DNA of 12,637 nt. Source: Bizionia sp. (GTDB taxonomy: Bacteria; Bacteroidota; Bacteroidia; Flavobacteriales; Flavobacteriaceae). This document shows positions 1-7,573 of this stretch, piece by piece (position 1 is the first letter of the stretch; every line of letters starts with the position of its first letter). The DNA is taken from the NCBI GenBank assembly GCA_018067115.1, contig JAGPVI010000265.1, positions 1 to 12,637 of the forward strand, written 5' to 3'. The position numbers were made by a program, and so were the translations under genes. A model generated the notes under the pieces. That model did no database searches. It was not told the origin of the DNA and saw only the letters and a program-made list of their open reading frames with translations.

Positions 1-320
1 AAATGAACATAACCGTAACCCAACCTATTATAGAAAGTATCTTCTTTAAAAACAGTCCGCTTCACGATGGTGCTATTATAATAGAAAATAATATTGTAAA
101 AGCGACCCGTGTTATACTACCTGTAAATAATGAAAAAACAATTCCACAACGTTTTGGTTTGCGTCACCGTGCCGCGGTAGGAATCACAGAACGTACCGAT
201 GCTATAGCGATTGCTGTGAGTGAGGAAACCGGACAAATTTCGTGTTTTAAAAATGGTGTTTTCTTACCGTTCGAAGACACCGAAGATTTAATAGCTATAA
301 TAAAAGAAGATTTAAACTAA
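1..320 (+). CDS. cdaA: Diadenylate cyclase CdaA, C-terminal part (5' end outside window)
   Basis: This is the last 105 or so residues of a DAC-domain diadenylate cyclase, which condenses two ATP into the second messenger c-di-AMP. Two catalytic signatures are visible: the DGA motif in SPLHDGAII (Asp codon at 66-68) and the RHR motif in FGLRHRAAVG (about 32 residues later). After these the usual tail ends at a TAA at 318-320. The frame is open to the left edge, so the ATG at position 3 is most likely internal: full CdaA proteins have membrane helices and about 150 more residues before this point. In the family the N-terminal helices anchor the enzyme in the inner membrane. The gene converges on the ABC exporter gene with only 3 nt between the stop codons. 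The family call is secure; the name CdaA rather than another DAC class rests on length and on its place in Bacteroidota genomes. Confidence 0.93.
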   Translation, partial: MNITVTQPIIESIFFKNSPLHDGAIIIENNIVKATRVILPVNNEKTIPQRFGLRHRAAVGITERTDAIAIAVSEETGQISCFKNGVFLPFEDTEDLIAIIKEDLN

Positions 321-323
321 CAT

Positions 324-2093
324 TTACTCAGCAACTTCTGACTTTAAAAACTGAACTTCGTAAAGGTTTTTATAATACCCATTCTCATTTTTAAGCAATT
401 CACTATGTGTGCCTTGCTCGACAATAGTACCAGCATCCATTACAATAATTTTATCTGCTTTTTGAATCGTTGCTAAACGGTGTGCAATTACAATGGAGGT
501 TCTACCTTTAGTTATCTTATCTGTCGCGTTTTGAATTAACTGCTCTGAATACGAATCTACAGACGACGTCGCTTCATCCAAAATTAAAATACTTGGGTTA
601 GATACATACGCGCGCAAAAACGAAATTAACTGACGCTGTCCCGACGATAACATCGCACCGCGTTCTTTTACATTATAATGATAGCCGCCCGGTAAACTCA
701 TAATAAAATCGTGAATACCAATGTCTTTAGCTGCTTGTTGCACATCGGCTTCAGAAATCTCGGGATTATTTAATGTAATATTCGCCAATACCGTATCTGC
801 AAATAGAAATACATCTTGTAAAACGACACCAATTTGCGATCGTAAAGAGACTAGAGTAACGTCTTTAATATCGATAGTATCGATTGCTATAACACCGCTA
901 TTAATTTCATAAAAACGATTTAGCAAATTAATAATTGTAGATTTACCGGCACCTGTTGCACCAACAATAGCTACTGTTTCGCCTGCTTTCACCTCGAAAT
1001 TAATCCCTTTTAAAACAAGTTCATTATCGATATAACTAAAAGCTACATTTCTAAAACTAATATCACCTTTAAAATTACCTGCTTCAATTGTACCATTATC
1101 ATCAATTTGAGACGTGGTATCAATTACTTTAAAAACGCGTTTTGCCGCAACCATACCCATTTGTAAAGTGTTAAACTTATCTGCTATTTGTCGTAGAGGT
1201 CTAAACAGTTTTGGTATCATCATTACAAAAGCAAACAAATCACCTTGCGTTGCTGTACCTTCTAAAACAATATTTAATCCCCCGTACCACACAACTAAAC
1301 CAAGCGCTACAGACGATAATAATTCGGGAATTGGAAAGAAAATAGAGTTATACCAAATGGTTTTTAACCAGCCCGTTTTATGGCGCTCGTTAATCGCTTT
1401 AAATTTATTGTACTCTGTGTCTTCTCTTGTAAATAGCTGAAGAATTTTCATTCCTGTAACGCGCTCCTGCACAAAGGAGTTTAAATTAGAGACTTCGGTA
1501 CGCACTTCTTCGAACGCTTTTTTCATATACTTCTGAAAAATTCTTGTAGCGTATAGTACAATTGGTAATGTAATAAATACGATAAGGCTTAGTTGCCAAT
1601 TCATAAAAATCATTAAACCAGAAACGACTAGCATAACCAGCAAATCGCGAGAAATCATAAACAGCCCTTGTCCGAAAATATCGGCAATACGCTCCATATC
1701 GGTAACGGCTCTAGTAATTAAGGTTCCTACTGAAGAATTATCGTAGTATTTCATTTTAAATTTCAACATGTGGTTAAATAACATCACACGGACATCCTTT
1801 ACCACACTTTGCCCTAACCAAGCGGCATAGAAAATAAATAGCAATTGGAAAACAGTTTCCAAAAGCAACATAACAATCATTAAAATCACAAAAAACAAGA
1901 AGCCTTCCTCCTTTTTTTGCGCTACGTTTTCATCTATCGCATAGCTTAAAATAAACGGTGATGCGGCACTTAATAAGGCTATTAAAATAACAGATAAAAG
2001 CACACCTATAAATACCGTTTTATAGGGTTTTATAAACTGAAACAACCTTTTAAACAAGGTGAGATCGAATATTTTTTCTTTTGGTTTATTCAT
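324..2093 (-). CDS. ABC exporter, fused membrane and ATPase domains (MsbA/multidrug type)
   Basis: A 589-residue half-transporter of the ABC exporter family, expected to work as a homodimer in the inner membrane. Residues about 20-310 form the six-helix transmembrane domain. Residues about 345-580 form the nucleotide-binding domain, with Walker A GATGAGKST (378-386, Lys384), Q-loop Gln426, signature LSSGQ (482-486), Walker B ILILDE (502-507, catalytic Glu507), D-loop SSVD and switch His538 in AHRLAT. All catalytic residues are present, so it should be active. The substrate cannot be read from the sequence; lipid (MsbA-like), peptide or drug export are all possible. The ATG overlaps the stop codon of truA upstream by 8 nt (ATGAATAA), which suggests translational coupling in a two-gene operon. 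No hairpin terminator was seen between its stop and the convergent cdaA gene. Confidence 0.92.
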   Translation of the reverse strand: MNKPKEKIFDLTLFKRLFQFIKPYKTVFIGVLLSVILIALLSAASPFILSYAIDENVAQKKEEGFLFFVILMIVMLLLETVFQLLFIFYAAWLGQSVVKDVRVMLFNHMLKFKMKYYDNSSVGTLITRAVTDMERIADIFGQGLFMISRDLLVMLVVSGLMIFMNWQLSLIVFITLPIVLYATRIFQKYMKKAFEEVRTEVSNLNSFVQERVTGMKILQLFTREDTEYNKFKAINERHKTGWLKTIWYNSIFFPIPELLSSVALGLVVWYGGLNIVLEGTATQGDLFAFVMMIPKLFRPLRQIADKFNTLQMGMVAAKRVFKVIDTTSQIDDNGTIEAGNFKGDISFRNVAFSYIDNELVLKGINFEVKAGETVAIVGATGAGKSTIINLLNRFYEINSGVIAIDTIDIKDVTLVSLRSQIGVVLQDVFLFADTVLANITLNNPEISEADVQQAAKDIGIHDFIMSLPGGYHYNVKERGAMLSSGQRQLISFLRAYVSNPSILILDEATSSVDSYSEQLIQNATDKITKGRTSIVIAHRLATIQKADKIIVMDAGTIVEQGTHSELLKNENGYYKNLYEVQFLKSEVAE

Positions 2094-2835
2094 TTAAATA
2101 AATAGAATCTGGATAAACAATTTCGCTTAAATACAGGGCGCGTGCTGGTACCGAGAAACCTGCTTCACTCCTGCTTTTAGATTGGATAATGGTATGCATT
2201 TCGCTGACCTCTATTTTACCAATCCCAATATTTATTAAAGTCCCTACAATGGCACGTACCATATTGCGTAGAAACCGATTTGCTTTAATAGTAAACTGAA
2301 GTTCGTCGCCTACAATTTTCCATTCGGCAGTCATAATATCACAATGATACGTTTTTACATCTGTATTACTTTTAGAAAAACATTGAAAATCTTTATACTC
2401 CAATAGAATTTTTGAAGCTGCTTTTAGTTTTTCTAAATCCAACTTCGGTTTTAAGTAAAAAGTCTGCTCGTTATTAAATGCATTTTTTTGCAGGGAAATA
2501 CGATAGATATAAGCTCGGCTTAGGGCGTCAAAACGGGTATGTGCTTCAGAATTCACTTTAAAAATAGAATGAATTACAATGTCTTCGGGCAAGTAAGAAT
2601 TTAGTTTATACTTTATCATTTCAGCATCAAAGAGCACTTCTGTATCAAAATGCGCAAACATTTGTGTGGCGTGTACACCTGCATCGGTACGACCTGCACC
2701 CATTGTAGCTATAGTCGTCCTTAAAAGTAACGATAAGCCTTTATCTAAGACCTCTTGTACCGTAATGGCATTGGGCTGAATTTGCCAACCATGATACGCT
2801 TTACCATTATATGAAAGTTCTAGAAAATATCGCAA
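2086..2835 (-). CDS. truA: tRNA pseudouridine(38-40) synthase TruA, TTG start
   Basis: TruA converts uridines 38-40 of the anticodon arm of many tRNAs to pseudouridine. The 249-residue protein has the family N-terminus MRYFLELSYNGKAYHGWQ, the catalytic motif GAGRTDAGVHA with nucleophile Asp51, and the C-terminal motif FLRNMVRAIVGTL. The length is normal. The first codon is TTG (2833-2835), not ATG. The in-frame stop TAA 24 nt upstream and the absence of any in-frame ATG between it and the conserved RYF motif leave TTG as the only start that keeps the whole family N-terminus. A TATCTTTG promoter box lies about 34 nt upstream. It is the first gene of an operon with the ABC exporter. Confidence 0.95.
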   Translation of the reverse strand: MRYFLELSYNGKAYHGWQIQPNAITVQEVLDKGLSLLLRTTIATMGAGRTDAGVHATQMFAHFDTEVLFDAEMIKYKLNSYLPEDIVIHSIFKVNSEAHTRFDALSRAYIYRISLQKNAFNNEQTFYLKPKLDLEKLKAASKILLEYKDFQCFSKSNTDVKTYHCDIMTAEWKIVGDELQFTIKANRFLRNMVRAIVGTLINIGIGKIEVSEMHTIIQSKSRSEAGFSVPARALYLSEIVYPDSIYLNE

Positions 2836-2868
2836 GTATTGTGCTATTTTTGTGAATTATTACGACTA

Positions 2869-2876
2869 CAAAGATA
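2869..2876 (-). promoter_or_regulatory. Probable promoter (-7 box) of the truA-ABC operon
   Basis: On the minus strand this reads TATCTTTG, an exact match to the Bacteroidota -7 consensus TAnnTTTG. The -33 element is weak: a TTTC about 18 nt upstream is the nearest candidate. The predicted transcript would have a leader of roughly 25-30 nt before the TTG start codon, which supports that start. Confidence 0.6.
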
Positions 2877-2922
2877 CTTGTTTTTCTTTCGAATGAAATC
2901 CTAAATTAATATTAAAAGACCT

Positions 2923-2949
2923 GCGCTTTATAAACCATATAAATAGCGC
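2923..2949 (+). other. Imperfect hairpin upstream of the phosphodiesterase gene
   Basis: GCGCTTTATA pairs with TATAA-AT-AGCGC: ten base pairs with a 2-nt bulge and an AACCA loop. It sits 27 nt before the phosphodiesterase ATG, in the 141-nt divergent spacer with truA. No clear TAnnTTTG box was found on the plus strand here, so it is not known whether it lies inside the leader RNA or acts as a DNA site. It could also be chance. Confidence 0.3.
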
Positions 2950-2976
2950 CGTCACACTGATATTTTAAATACTATT

Positions 2977-3474
2977 ATGAAAAAAATATTATTACTCTCC
3001 GATACACACAGCTATATAGACGACGCTATTTTAGAACACGTAAAAAATGCGGACGAAGTATGGCACGCTGGCGATATTGGTAATCTAGAAGTTACAGATG
3101 CCATTAAGAAACTAAAACCCTTACGAGGAGTTTACGGTAATATTGATGATGACAAAGCGCGCTTAGAATTCCCAGAAAACAATCGTTTTATGTGCGAGGG
3201 CGTAGATGTTTGGATTACTCACATTGGAGGTTACCCAAACAAATATAACGTACGTATCCGTGAAGAAATTCAGAACAATCCACCTAAACTTTTTATTTGC
3301 GGACATTCGCATATTTTAAAAGTAATGCCCGATAAAAAACTAAATTTATTACATATGAATCCTGGAGCTGTTGGCAAACACGGATTTCATAATGTACGCA
3401 CGATGTTACGTTTTACTATCTCTGGGGAAACGATTGCTAATTTAGAAGTTATAGAATTCCCAAAACGGTATTAA
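2977..3474 (+). CDS. YfcE/MJ0936-type metallophosphoesterase
   Basis: A 165-residue calcineurin-like phosphoesterase of the small, single-domain class that hydrolyses phosphodiester bonds with two metal ions. The metal ligands are all visible: Asp9 and His11 (SDTHS), Asp33 (AGDIGN), Asn55 (GNID), His82 (THIGG), and His110 and His112 (GHSH). There is no signal peptide or membrane segment, so it is cytoplasmic. The substrate is unknown; family members act on model phosphodiesters and some on cyclic nucleotides. It is transcribed away from truA and towards DUF4293. The hairpin after its stop has a T-tract only for the opposite strand, so its own terminator is not obvious. Confidence 0.9.
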   Translation: MKKILLLSDTHSYIDDAILEHVKNADEVWHAGDIGNLEVTDAIKKLKPLRGVYGNIDDDKARLEFPENNRFMCEGVDVWITHIGGYPNKYNVRIREEIQNNPPKLFICGHSHILKVMPDKKLNLLHMNPGAVGKHGFHNVRTMLRFTISGETIANLEVIEFPKRY

Positions 3475-3502
3475 GCAGTTTAATTATTTCAGAACACGGC
3501 AT

Positions 3503-3531
3503 AAAAAAGCCCAAGATCTTCACCTTGGGCT
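3503..3531 (-). terminator. Intrinsic terminator of the DUF4293 gene
   Basis: AGCCCAAG (3508-3515) and CTTGGGCT (3524-3531) form a perfect 8-bp stem with an 8-nt loop. On the minus strand it is followed by TTTTTT (plus-strand A-tract 3503-3508). It lies about 30 nt past the DUF4293 stop codon. On the plus strand there is no T-tract, so it should act mainly leftwards. Confidence 0.85.
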
Positions 3532-3560
3532 CACGCACTAATACTACTAAGATGTTAGGT

Positions 3561-3971
3561 TCATCGTAATCGATCTACAGATTTTACAAGATCCTCGTCC
3601 TTCTTGATGGCCTTATTAGCTAATGCTAATAATACGATAGACACAATAGGCAAGAAAATCCCAATACCTTTCTCTGAAACGTTAGTTTCTCCAGATATGC
3701 TTAGAGATTGATATACAAGTAATCCTAGTAAAATAAAGTTTAATATGATGTTTAGTCGCCCCATAACAAATTGAGACTTCCTATTCTTGTACATAAATAT
3801 AGACGCCAAAGATAACACTGCCGACGCCATAAACATTGCAAAATAAGTTAAATTATCTATTGCAAATATTTTAACATTAGTGGCCGTTATCCATAAATGC
3901 AACGCAAATATTAGCCCACCAGAAACAGTGGCTGCTAATAATAAGTATAAAGTTTGAATGCGTTGAATCAT
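3561..3971 (-). CDS. DUF4293 four-helix membrane protein
   Basis: A 136-residue inner-membrane protein that I recognise as DUF4293, a family found in Bacteroidota and often next to rho. It begins MIQRIQTLYLLLAA, typical of the family, and has four hydrophobic stretches at roughly residues 7-28, 40-60, 72-90 and 102-122. It ends in a charged Lys/Asp/Arg tail with no catalytic motif. The function is unknown. It is divergent from rho with a 200-nt spacer and has its own promoter box and terminator, so it is probably a monocistronic unit. The repeated linkage to rho may simply reflect conserved gene order. Confidence 0.85.
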   Translation of the reverse strand: MIQRIQTLYLLLAATVSGGLIFALHLWITATNVKIFAIDNLTYFAMFMASAVLSLASIFMYKNRKSQFVMGRLNIILNFILLGLLVYQSLSISGETNVSEKGIGIFLPIVSIVLLALANKAIKKDEDLVKSVDRLR

Positions 3972-3996
3972 TTATTTATTTGGTAATTATCTGCTG

Positions 3997-4004
3997 CAAA
4001 AATA
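3997..4004 (-). promoter_or_regulatory. Probable -7 promoter box of the DUF4293 gene
   Basis: The minus strand reads TATTTTTG, matching TAnnTTTG, 25 nt ahead of the DUF4293 ATG. The -33 element is poor: only a TTTCG about 21 nt further upstream. Confidence 0.5.
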
Positions 4005-4021
4005 TAGTTTCTTTTGTAATT

Positions 4022-4056
4022 TTTGCGAAAAAAAATAAAATAAAGTTGTATAATTG
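4022..4056 (+). promoter_or_regulatory. Candidate promoter of rho
   Basis: TTTG (4022-4025) is followed after 23 nt by TATAATTG (4049-4056), one mismatch from TAnnTTTG. It would give rho a leader of about 110 nt. Spacing is at the upper limit for Bacteroidota promoters. Confidence 0.4.
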
Positions 4057-4070
4057 CAGTAATAATTTGC

Positions 4071-4156
4071 AACAACCACGTTAGCAAGTTGTTAATTCTT
4101 CAATAACAAAGTATATTTTCTCTAGGAAATATTTCAACTTAAATATTTAAAATATT
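4071..4156 (+). promoter_or_regulatory. Possible structured leader of rho
   Basis: The interval between the candidate promoter and the rho ATG contains several inverted repeats. AACAAC (4071-4076) can pair with GTTGTT (4088-4093). TTGTTA (4089-4094) can pair with TAACAA (4104-4109). These two stems share bases and exclude each other. Further on, ATATTTTC and GGAAATAT (4113-4132) form an 8-bp hairpin with a TCTA loop, and AATATTT-A-AAATATT (4142-4156) is palindromic. In E. coli, rho is autoregulated by premature termination in its leader; a similar role here is an inference. The stems are short and AT-rich. Confidence 0.3.
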
Positions 4157-4171
4157 CAATTCAACAACTCA

Positions 4172-5905
4172 ATGTTTGAAATCTCACAATTAAAAGAAAT
4201 GAAGCTTCCTGAATTACAGGAAATAGCTAAAAAACTAAGTGTACCAAAATTCCGCACACTAAAGAAATTAGATTTAGTATATCAAATATTAGATTTACAA
4301 GCAGCGAACCCAAAAGCTGTGAAAGAAGTAAATAAAGAAGAGATTACAGAAGCAAATAAAGAGGCTCCTAAAAGAGCGCGTGTACAACGTAAAGCTCCTA
4401 TTAAGAAAAGAGATAATACTAATGAGTCTGTTACCGAAAACGCAACAGAAACTACCGATAAAAAAGAGGATCAAAACACTTTAGCGTTTAAAGACGACTC
4501 TAAAAAAGAGACTAGCGGTACTAATAAACCAAAGGAAACTTCTAAAGAATCACCTAAAGCAGACCCAAAACTAGAGCCTAAGGAGGCTCGTAAACCGGCA
4601 CCAAAAAAGCCTGTTCACAATCACCAAAATAAAAAAGACGACAATAAAACCGATAACAAATCGCAAAATCGTCCTATTAAGAGAGAGAATACTCAAAATA
4701 AAAACCAGAATAAAACTAAAAACACTAATAGCCCTGGTAACAACGGAAACAAAGATACTAGAAACCGTTACAGAGAACCAGATTATGAGTTCGATGCTAT
4801 TATTGAAAGTGAAGGTGTTTTAGATATTATGCAGGATGGTTACGGTTTTTTACGATCGTCTGATTATAACTACCTATCATCTCCAGATGATATCTATGTA
4901 TCGCAATCGCAAATTCGTTTATTCGGATTAAAAACGGGAGATACCGTATTAGGAAATGTAAGACCTCCAAAAGAAGGTGAAAAGTATTTTCCTTTAATTA
5001 AAGTGAATAGAATTAATGGTCAAAGTCCAGATGTCGTGAGAGACCGCGTGTCTTTCGAACATTTAACACCATTATTTCCACAAGAAAAATTTAACCTTGC
5101 CGAAAAGCAAAGTACTATTTCTACTCGTATTATGGACTTGTTCTCTCCTATTGGAAAAGGGCAGCGTGGTATGATTGTATCGCAACCAAAAACGGGTAAA
5201 ACAATGCTTCTTAAAGATGTGGCAAATGCTATTGCAGCAAACCACCCAGAAGTTTATCAAATGATTTTATTAATCGATGAGCGTCCTGAAGAGGTAACCG
5301 ATATGCAACGTAATGTACGTGGTGAGGTTATCGCCTCTACTTTTGATAAAGAAGCACACGAACACGTAAAAATTGCTAATATTGTTTTAGAAAAAGCAAA
5401 ACGATTGGTAGAATGTGGCCACGATGTCGTAATTCTTTTAGATTCTATTACGCGTTTAGCAAGAGCTTATAACACAGTACAACCTCCATCTGGAAAAATA
5501 CTAAGTGGTGGTGTAGATGCCAATGCATTACATAAACCAAAACGTTTTTTCGGTGCTGCTAGAAACATAGAGAATGGTGGATCGTTAACTATTATAGCAA
5601 CGGCACTTACCGAAACAGGCTCTAAAATGGATGAAGTTATCTTTGAAGAATTTAAAGGTACCGGTAACATGGAGCTACAATTAGATCGTAAAATCTCTAA
5701 CCGTAGAATTTTCCCTGCTATCGACTTAACGTCATCAAGCACACGTCGTGATGATATTTTATTAGACGAAAGTACAGTACAACGTATGTGGGTAATGCGT
5801 AAATATCTTGCAGATATGAACCCTGTTGAAGCTATGGAGTTTATTAACCAACGTTTTAAACAGACAAGAAATAACGAAGAGTTTTTAATCTCAATGAACG
5901 GTTAA
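4172..5905 (+). CDS. rho: Transcription termination factor Rho with long basic insertion
   Basis: Rho is a hexameric RNA-dependent ATPase/translocase that ends transcription. Residues 1-45 are the SAP-like Rho N-terminal domain. Residues about 46-200 are a low-complexity, Lys/Asn/Glu/Pro-rich and presumably disordered insertion. Residues about 215-290 are the cold-shock-like RNA-binding domain ([14 protein letters not shown]). The ATPase core follows, with P-loop QPKTGKT (338-344, Lys343), Walker B VVILLD (Asp424), and the conserved [20 protein letters not shown] stretch containing the Q- and R-loop region. At 577 residues it is about 158 longer than E. coli Rho, accounted for by the insertion. 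Such insertions are known in Rho of Bacteroidota and Actinobacteria. The gene is flanked by its own leader and a strong intrinsic terminator, so it is probably monocistronic. Confidence 0.98.
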   Translation: MFEISQLKEMKLPELQEIAKKLSVPKFRTLKKLDLVYQILDLQAANPKAVKEVNKEEITEANKEAPKRARVQRKAPIKKRDNTNESVTENATETTDKKEDQNTLAFKDDSKKETSGTNKPKETSKESPKADPKLEPKEARKPAPKKPVHNHQNKKDDNKTDNKSQNRPIKRENTQNKNQNKTKNTNSPGNNGNKDTRNRYREPDYEFDAIIESEGVLDIMQDGYGFLRSSDYNYLSSPDDIYVSQSQIRLFGLKTGDTVLGNVRPPKEGEKYFPLIKVNRINGQSPDVVRDRVSFEHLTPLFPQEKFNLAEKQSTISTRIMDLFSPIGKGQRGMIVSQPKTGKTMLLKDVANAIAANHPEVYQMILLIDERPEEVTDMQRNVRGEVIASTFDKEAHEHVKIANIVLEKAKRLVECGHDVVILLDSITRLARAYNTVQPPSGKILSGGVDANALHKPKRFFGAARNIENGGSLTIIATALTETGSKMDEVIFEEFKGTGNMELQLDRKISNRRIFPAIDLTSSSTRRDDILLDESTVQRMWVMRKYLADMNPVEAMEFINQRFKQTRNNEEFLISMNG

Positions 5906-5924
5906 AAGCAAATTTTATAATAAT

Positions 5925-5960
5925 AAAGCCTCGAGTTACATTTTAACTCGAGGCTTTTTT
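5925..5960 (+). terminator. Strong intrinsic terminator of rho
   Basis: AAAGCCTCGAGTTA (5925-5938) pairs perfectly with TAACTCGAGGCTTT (5944-5957) around a 5-nt loop, with a run of six T at 5955-5960. It begins 20 nt after the rho stop. The paired A-tract means it could also work leftwards, but no minus-strand gene ends here. Confidence 0.92.
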
Positions 5961-6064
5961 CGTGGATTAAACTGACTCATTTCTCATTATAAACAGACGT
6001 TTAGGTTAATAAAATGATAAAATTAGGTTGCAGACCTAACCAAATTTTCAAGTTTATTCTCGAT

Positions 6065-6094
6065 TTTGTATATTGTAAGTATTGAGTAAGTTTT
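6065..6094 (+). promoter_or_regulatory. Candidate promoter of nhaA
   Basis: TTTG (6065-6068) is followed after 18 nt by TAAGTTTT (6087-6094), one mismatch from TAnnTTTG. It predicts a leader of about 145 nt. The rest of the 5961-6244 gap holds a small hairpin (TTAGGT 6023-6028 with ACCTAA 6034-6039), a 10-bp tandem repeat, and no gene that I can see. Confidence 0.35.
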
Positions 6095-6190
6095 CATAAT
6101 AACACTTATAAAAAATAAAAGCTAAAGTTCACCTTGAATTTTAGGGTTCTGTGTTCTCTGCGAGAAACTTAGTACTACTCAATGACTATC

Positions 6191-6220
6191 TTATAAATTA
6201 TTATAAATTATTATAAATAA
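6191..6220 (+). repeat. Three tandem copies of a 10-bp AT-only repeat before nhaA
   Basis: TTATAAATTA occurs at 6191-6200 and 6201-6210, with TTATAAATAA at 6211-6220. The array ends 24 nt before the nhaA start codon. The 10-bp period is close to one helical turn. Copy-number change could alter the leader or spacing, but there is no direct sign of this here. Confidence 0.8.
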
Positions 6221-6244
6221 TATAAAAACGTATCCACATAGCGA

Positions 6245-7573
6245 ATGAATAAGTTGTCTCAAAGCCTGAGTAATTTTTTTAAAAAAGACTCAGCAACCGG
6301 AATTTTATTAATACTTGCCACGCTACTTGCATTAATAGTAGCTAATACACCATTAAGAGTTTTTTACGAATCGATTATGCACCTAAAGTTCAATTTAGGA
6401 TTCGATAATTTATATATTTCTCAATCACTCCACCATTGGGTTAACGATGGTTTAATGGCCTTATTTTTCTTGTTGGTAGGATTAGAAATAAAGAGCGAAC
6501 TTAAATTTGGACGCTTACGATCGTTCAAATCGGCTGTATTTCCAGTGGTAGCAGCTATAAGTGGAGCTATCTTTCCTGCATTAATTTTCTTTGCCTTTAA
6601 TAGAGGAACAGAATATATTGATGGTTGGGCTATTCCAATGGCAACAGACATTGCTTTTGTAATTGGTATTTTAGCCATTTTAGGGTCTCGAATTCCTTCT
6701 TGGGCAAAAGTATTTATTACTACCATTGCTGTGGTAGATGATTTAATTGCAGTTTTAGTTATCGCCTTCTTTTATACAGATCAAATTTATTGGCCTTCTT
6801 TAGGTATTGCTTTAGGGTGTACTATAGTTCTTTTAATTTTTAATTTTAGAAAAGTAAATAAGCTTACCCCTTACTTATTTGTTGGTTTTATACTATGGTG
6901 GGCGGTTTTATCGTCTGGTATTCACGCTACAATTGCCGGTGTTATTTTAGCCTTTACTATCCCTTTAAATAGAGAATGGGAAATGGATAAGATTAAAAAT
7001 TTCGCAAAACGTGGGTTTAAATTATTTTTAAGAGCTAAAGACATCACCTTGGAAACAACATCTTCGCAAGCACACTATTTTTTAGAGAAAACGCAACGTG
7101 AAATGGAATCTCCATTAAAACGTCTAGAACGAAAATTACATGGCCCTGTATATTTCTTTATAATGCCATTATTTGCCTTTGTGAATGCAGGGATTTTATT
7201 CGATTCTGAAATATTAAGTCAGGCGTTTCATATTCCTATTACTTGGGGAACAATTTTTGGCCTGTTAATAGGAAAGCCTATCGGTATATTATTTGGAATT
7301 TGGATTTTACTTAAATTCTTTTACAAAGAAATGCCAAGTTCTAAAGAAGTATGGAAACTATTTTTAGGAATGTCTCTATTATGTGGAATAGGATTTACAA
7401 TGTCTCTATTTATTGTTAACCTTTCTTTTGATGATAACTTGATTAGAGAAGAAGCAAAAATGGGTATTCTCATCGCCTCGTTGGTGAGCGGTATTTTAGG
7501 GTATTACGTTTTACGTTATGCCACTCGTTTTCCAAACTCCATAACAGTGGATAAAACAGGAATGAAACCCTAG
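6245..7573 (+). CDS. nhaA: Na+/H+ antiporter NhaA
   Basis: NhaA exports Na+ (or Li+) in exchange for protons across the inner membrane and controls pH and sodium balance, which suits a marine flavobacterium. The 442-residue protein has many hydrophobic helices. It shows the unwound-helix motif MATDIAFVIG with Asp135 (E. coli Asp133) and the ion-binding pair VVDD with Asp165-Asp166 (E. coli Asp163-Asp164). The SPLKRLERKLHGPVYFF stretch followed by MPLFAFVNAGI matches the family at helices X-XI. It is about 50 residues longer than E. coli NhaA, with extra length in a charged cytoplasmic loop (around 248-298) and at the ends. It stands alone, with rho terminated upstream and no same-strand gene following. 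No clear terminator was found downstream. Confidence 0.96.
   Translation: MNKLSQSLSNFFKKDSATGILLILATLLALIVANTPLRVFYESIMHLKFNLGFDNLYISQSLHHWVNDGLMALFFLLVGLEIKSELKFGRLRSFKSAVFPVVAAISGAIFPALIFFAFNRGTEYIDGWAIPMATDIAFVIGILAILGSRIPSWAKVFITTIAVVDDLIAVLVIAFFYTDQIYWPSLGIALGCTIVLLIFNFRKVNKLTPYLFVGFILWWAVLSSGIHATIAGVILAFTIPLNREWEMDKIKNFAKRGFKLFLRAKDITLETTSSQAHYFLEKTQREMESPLKRLERKLHGPVYFFIMPLFAFVNAGILFDSEILSQAFHIPITWGTIFGLLIGKPIGILFGIWILLKFFYKEMPSSKEVWKLFLGMSLLCGIGFTMSLFIVNLSFDDNLIREEAKMGILIASLVSGILGYYVLRYATRFPNSITVDKTGMKP

Noticed and set aside
1114..1440. 108-codon plus-strand frame inside the ABC exporter gene
   Set aside because: It is antisense to a clearly coding, motif-rich gene and has no recognisable domain.
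3508..3531. Hairpin considered as a bidirectional terminator that also stops the phosphodiesterase gene
   Set aside because: The plus strand lacks a T-tract after the stem (it reads CACGCACTA), so it was assigned only to the minus strand.
6023..6039. TTAGGT-TGCAG-ACCTAA hairpin downstream of rho
   Set aside because: The stem is only 6 bp, there is no T-run of note, and it follows an already strong terminator; probably chance.
6421..6726. 101-codon minus-strand frame inside nhaA
   Set aside because: It is antisense to the conserved NhaA core and shows no signature of its own.
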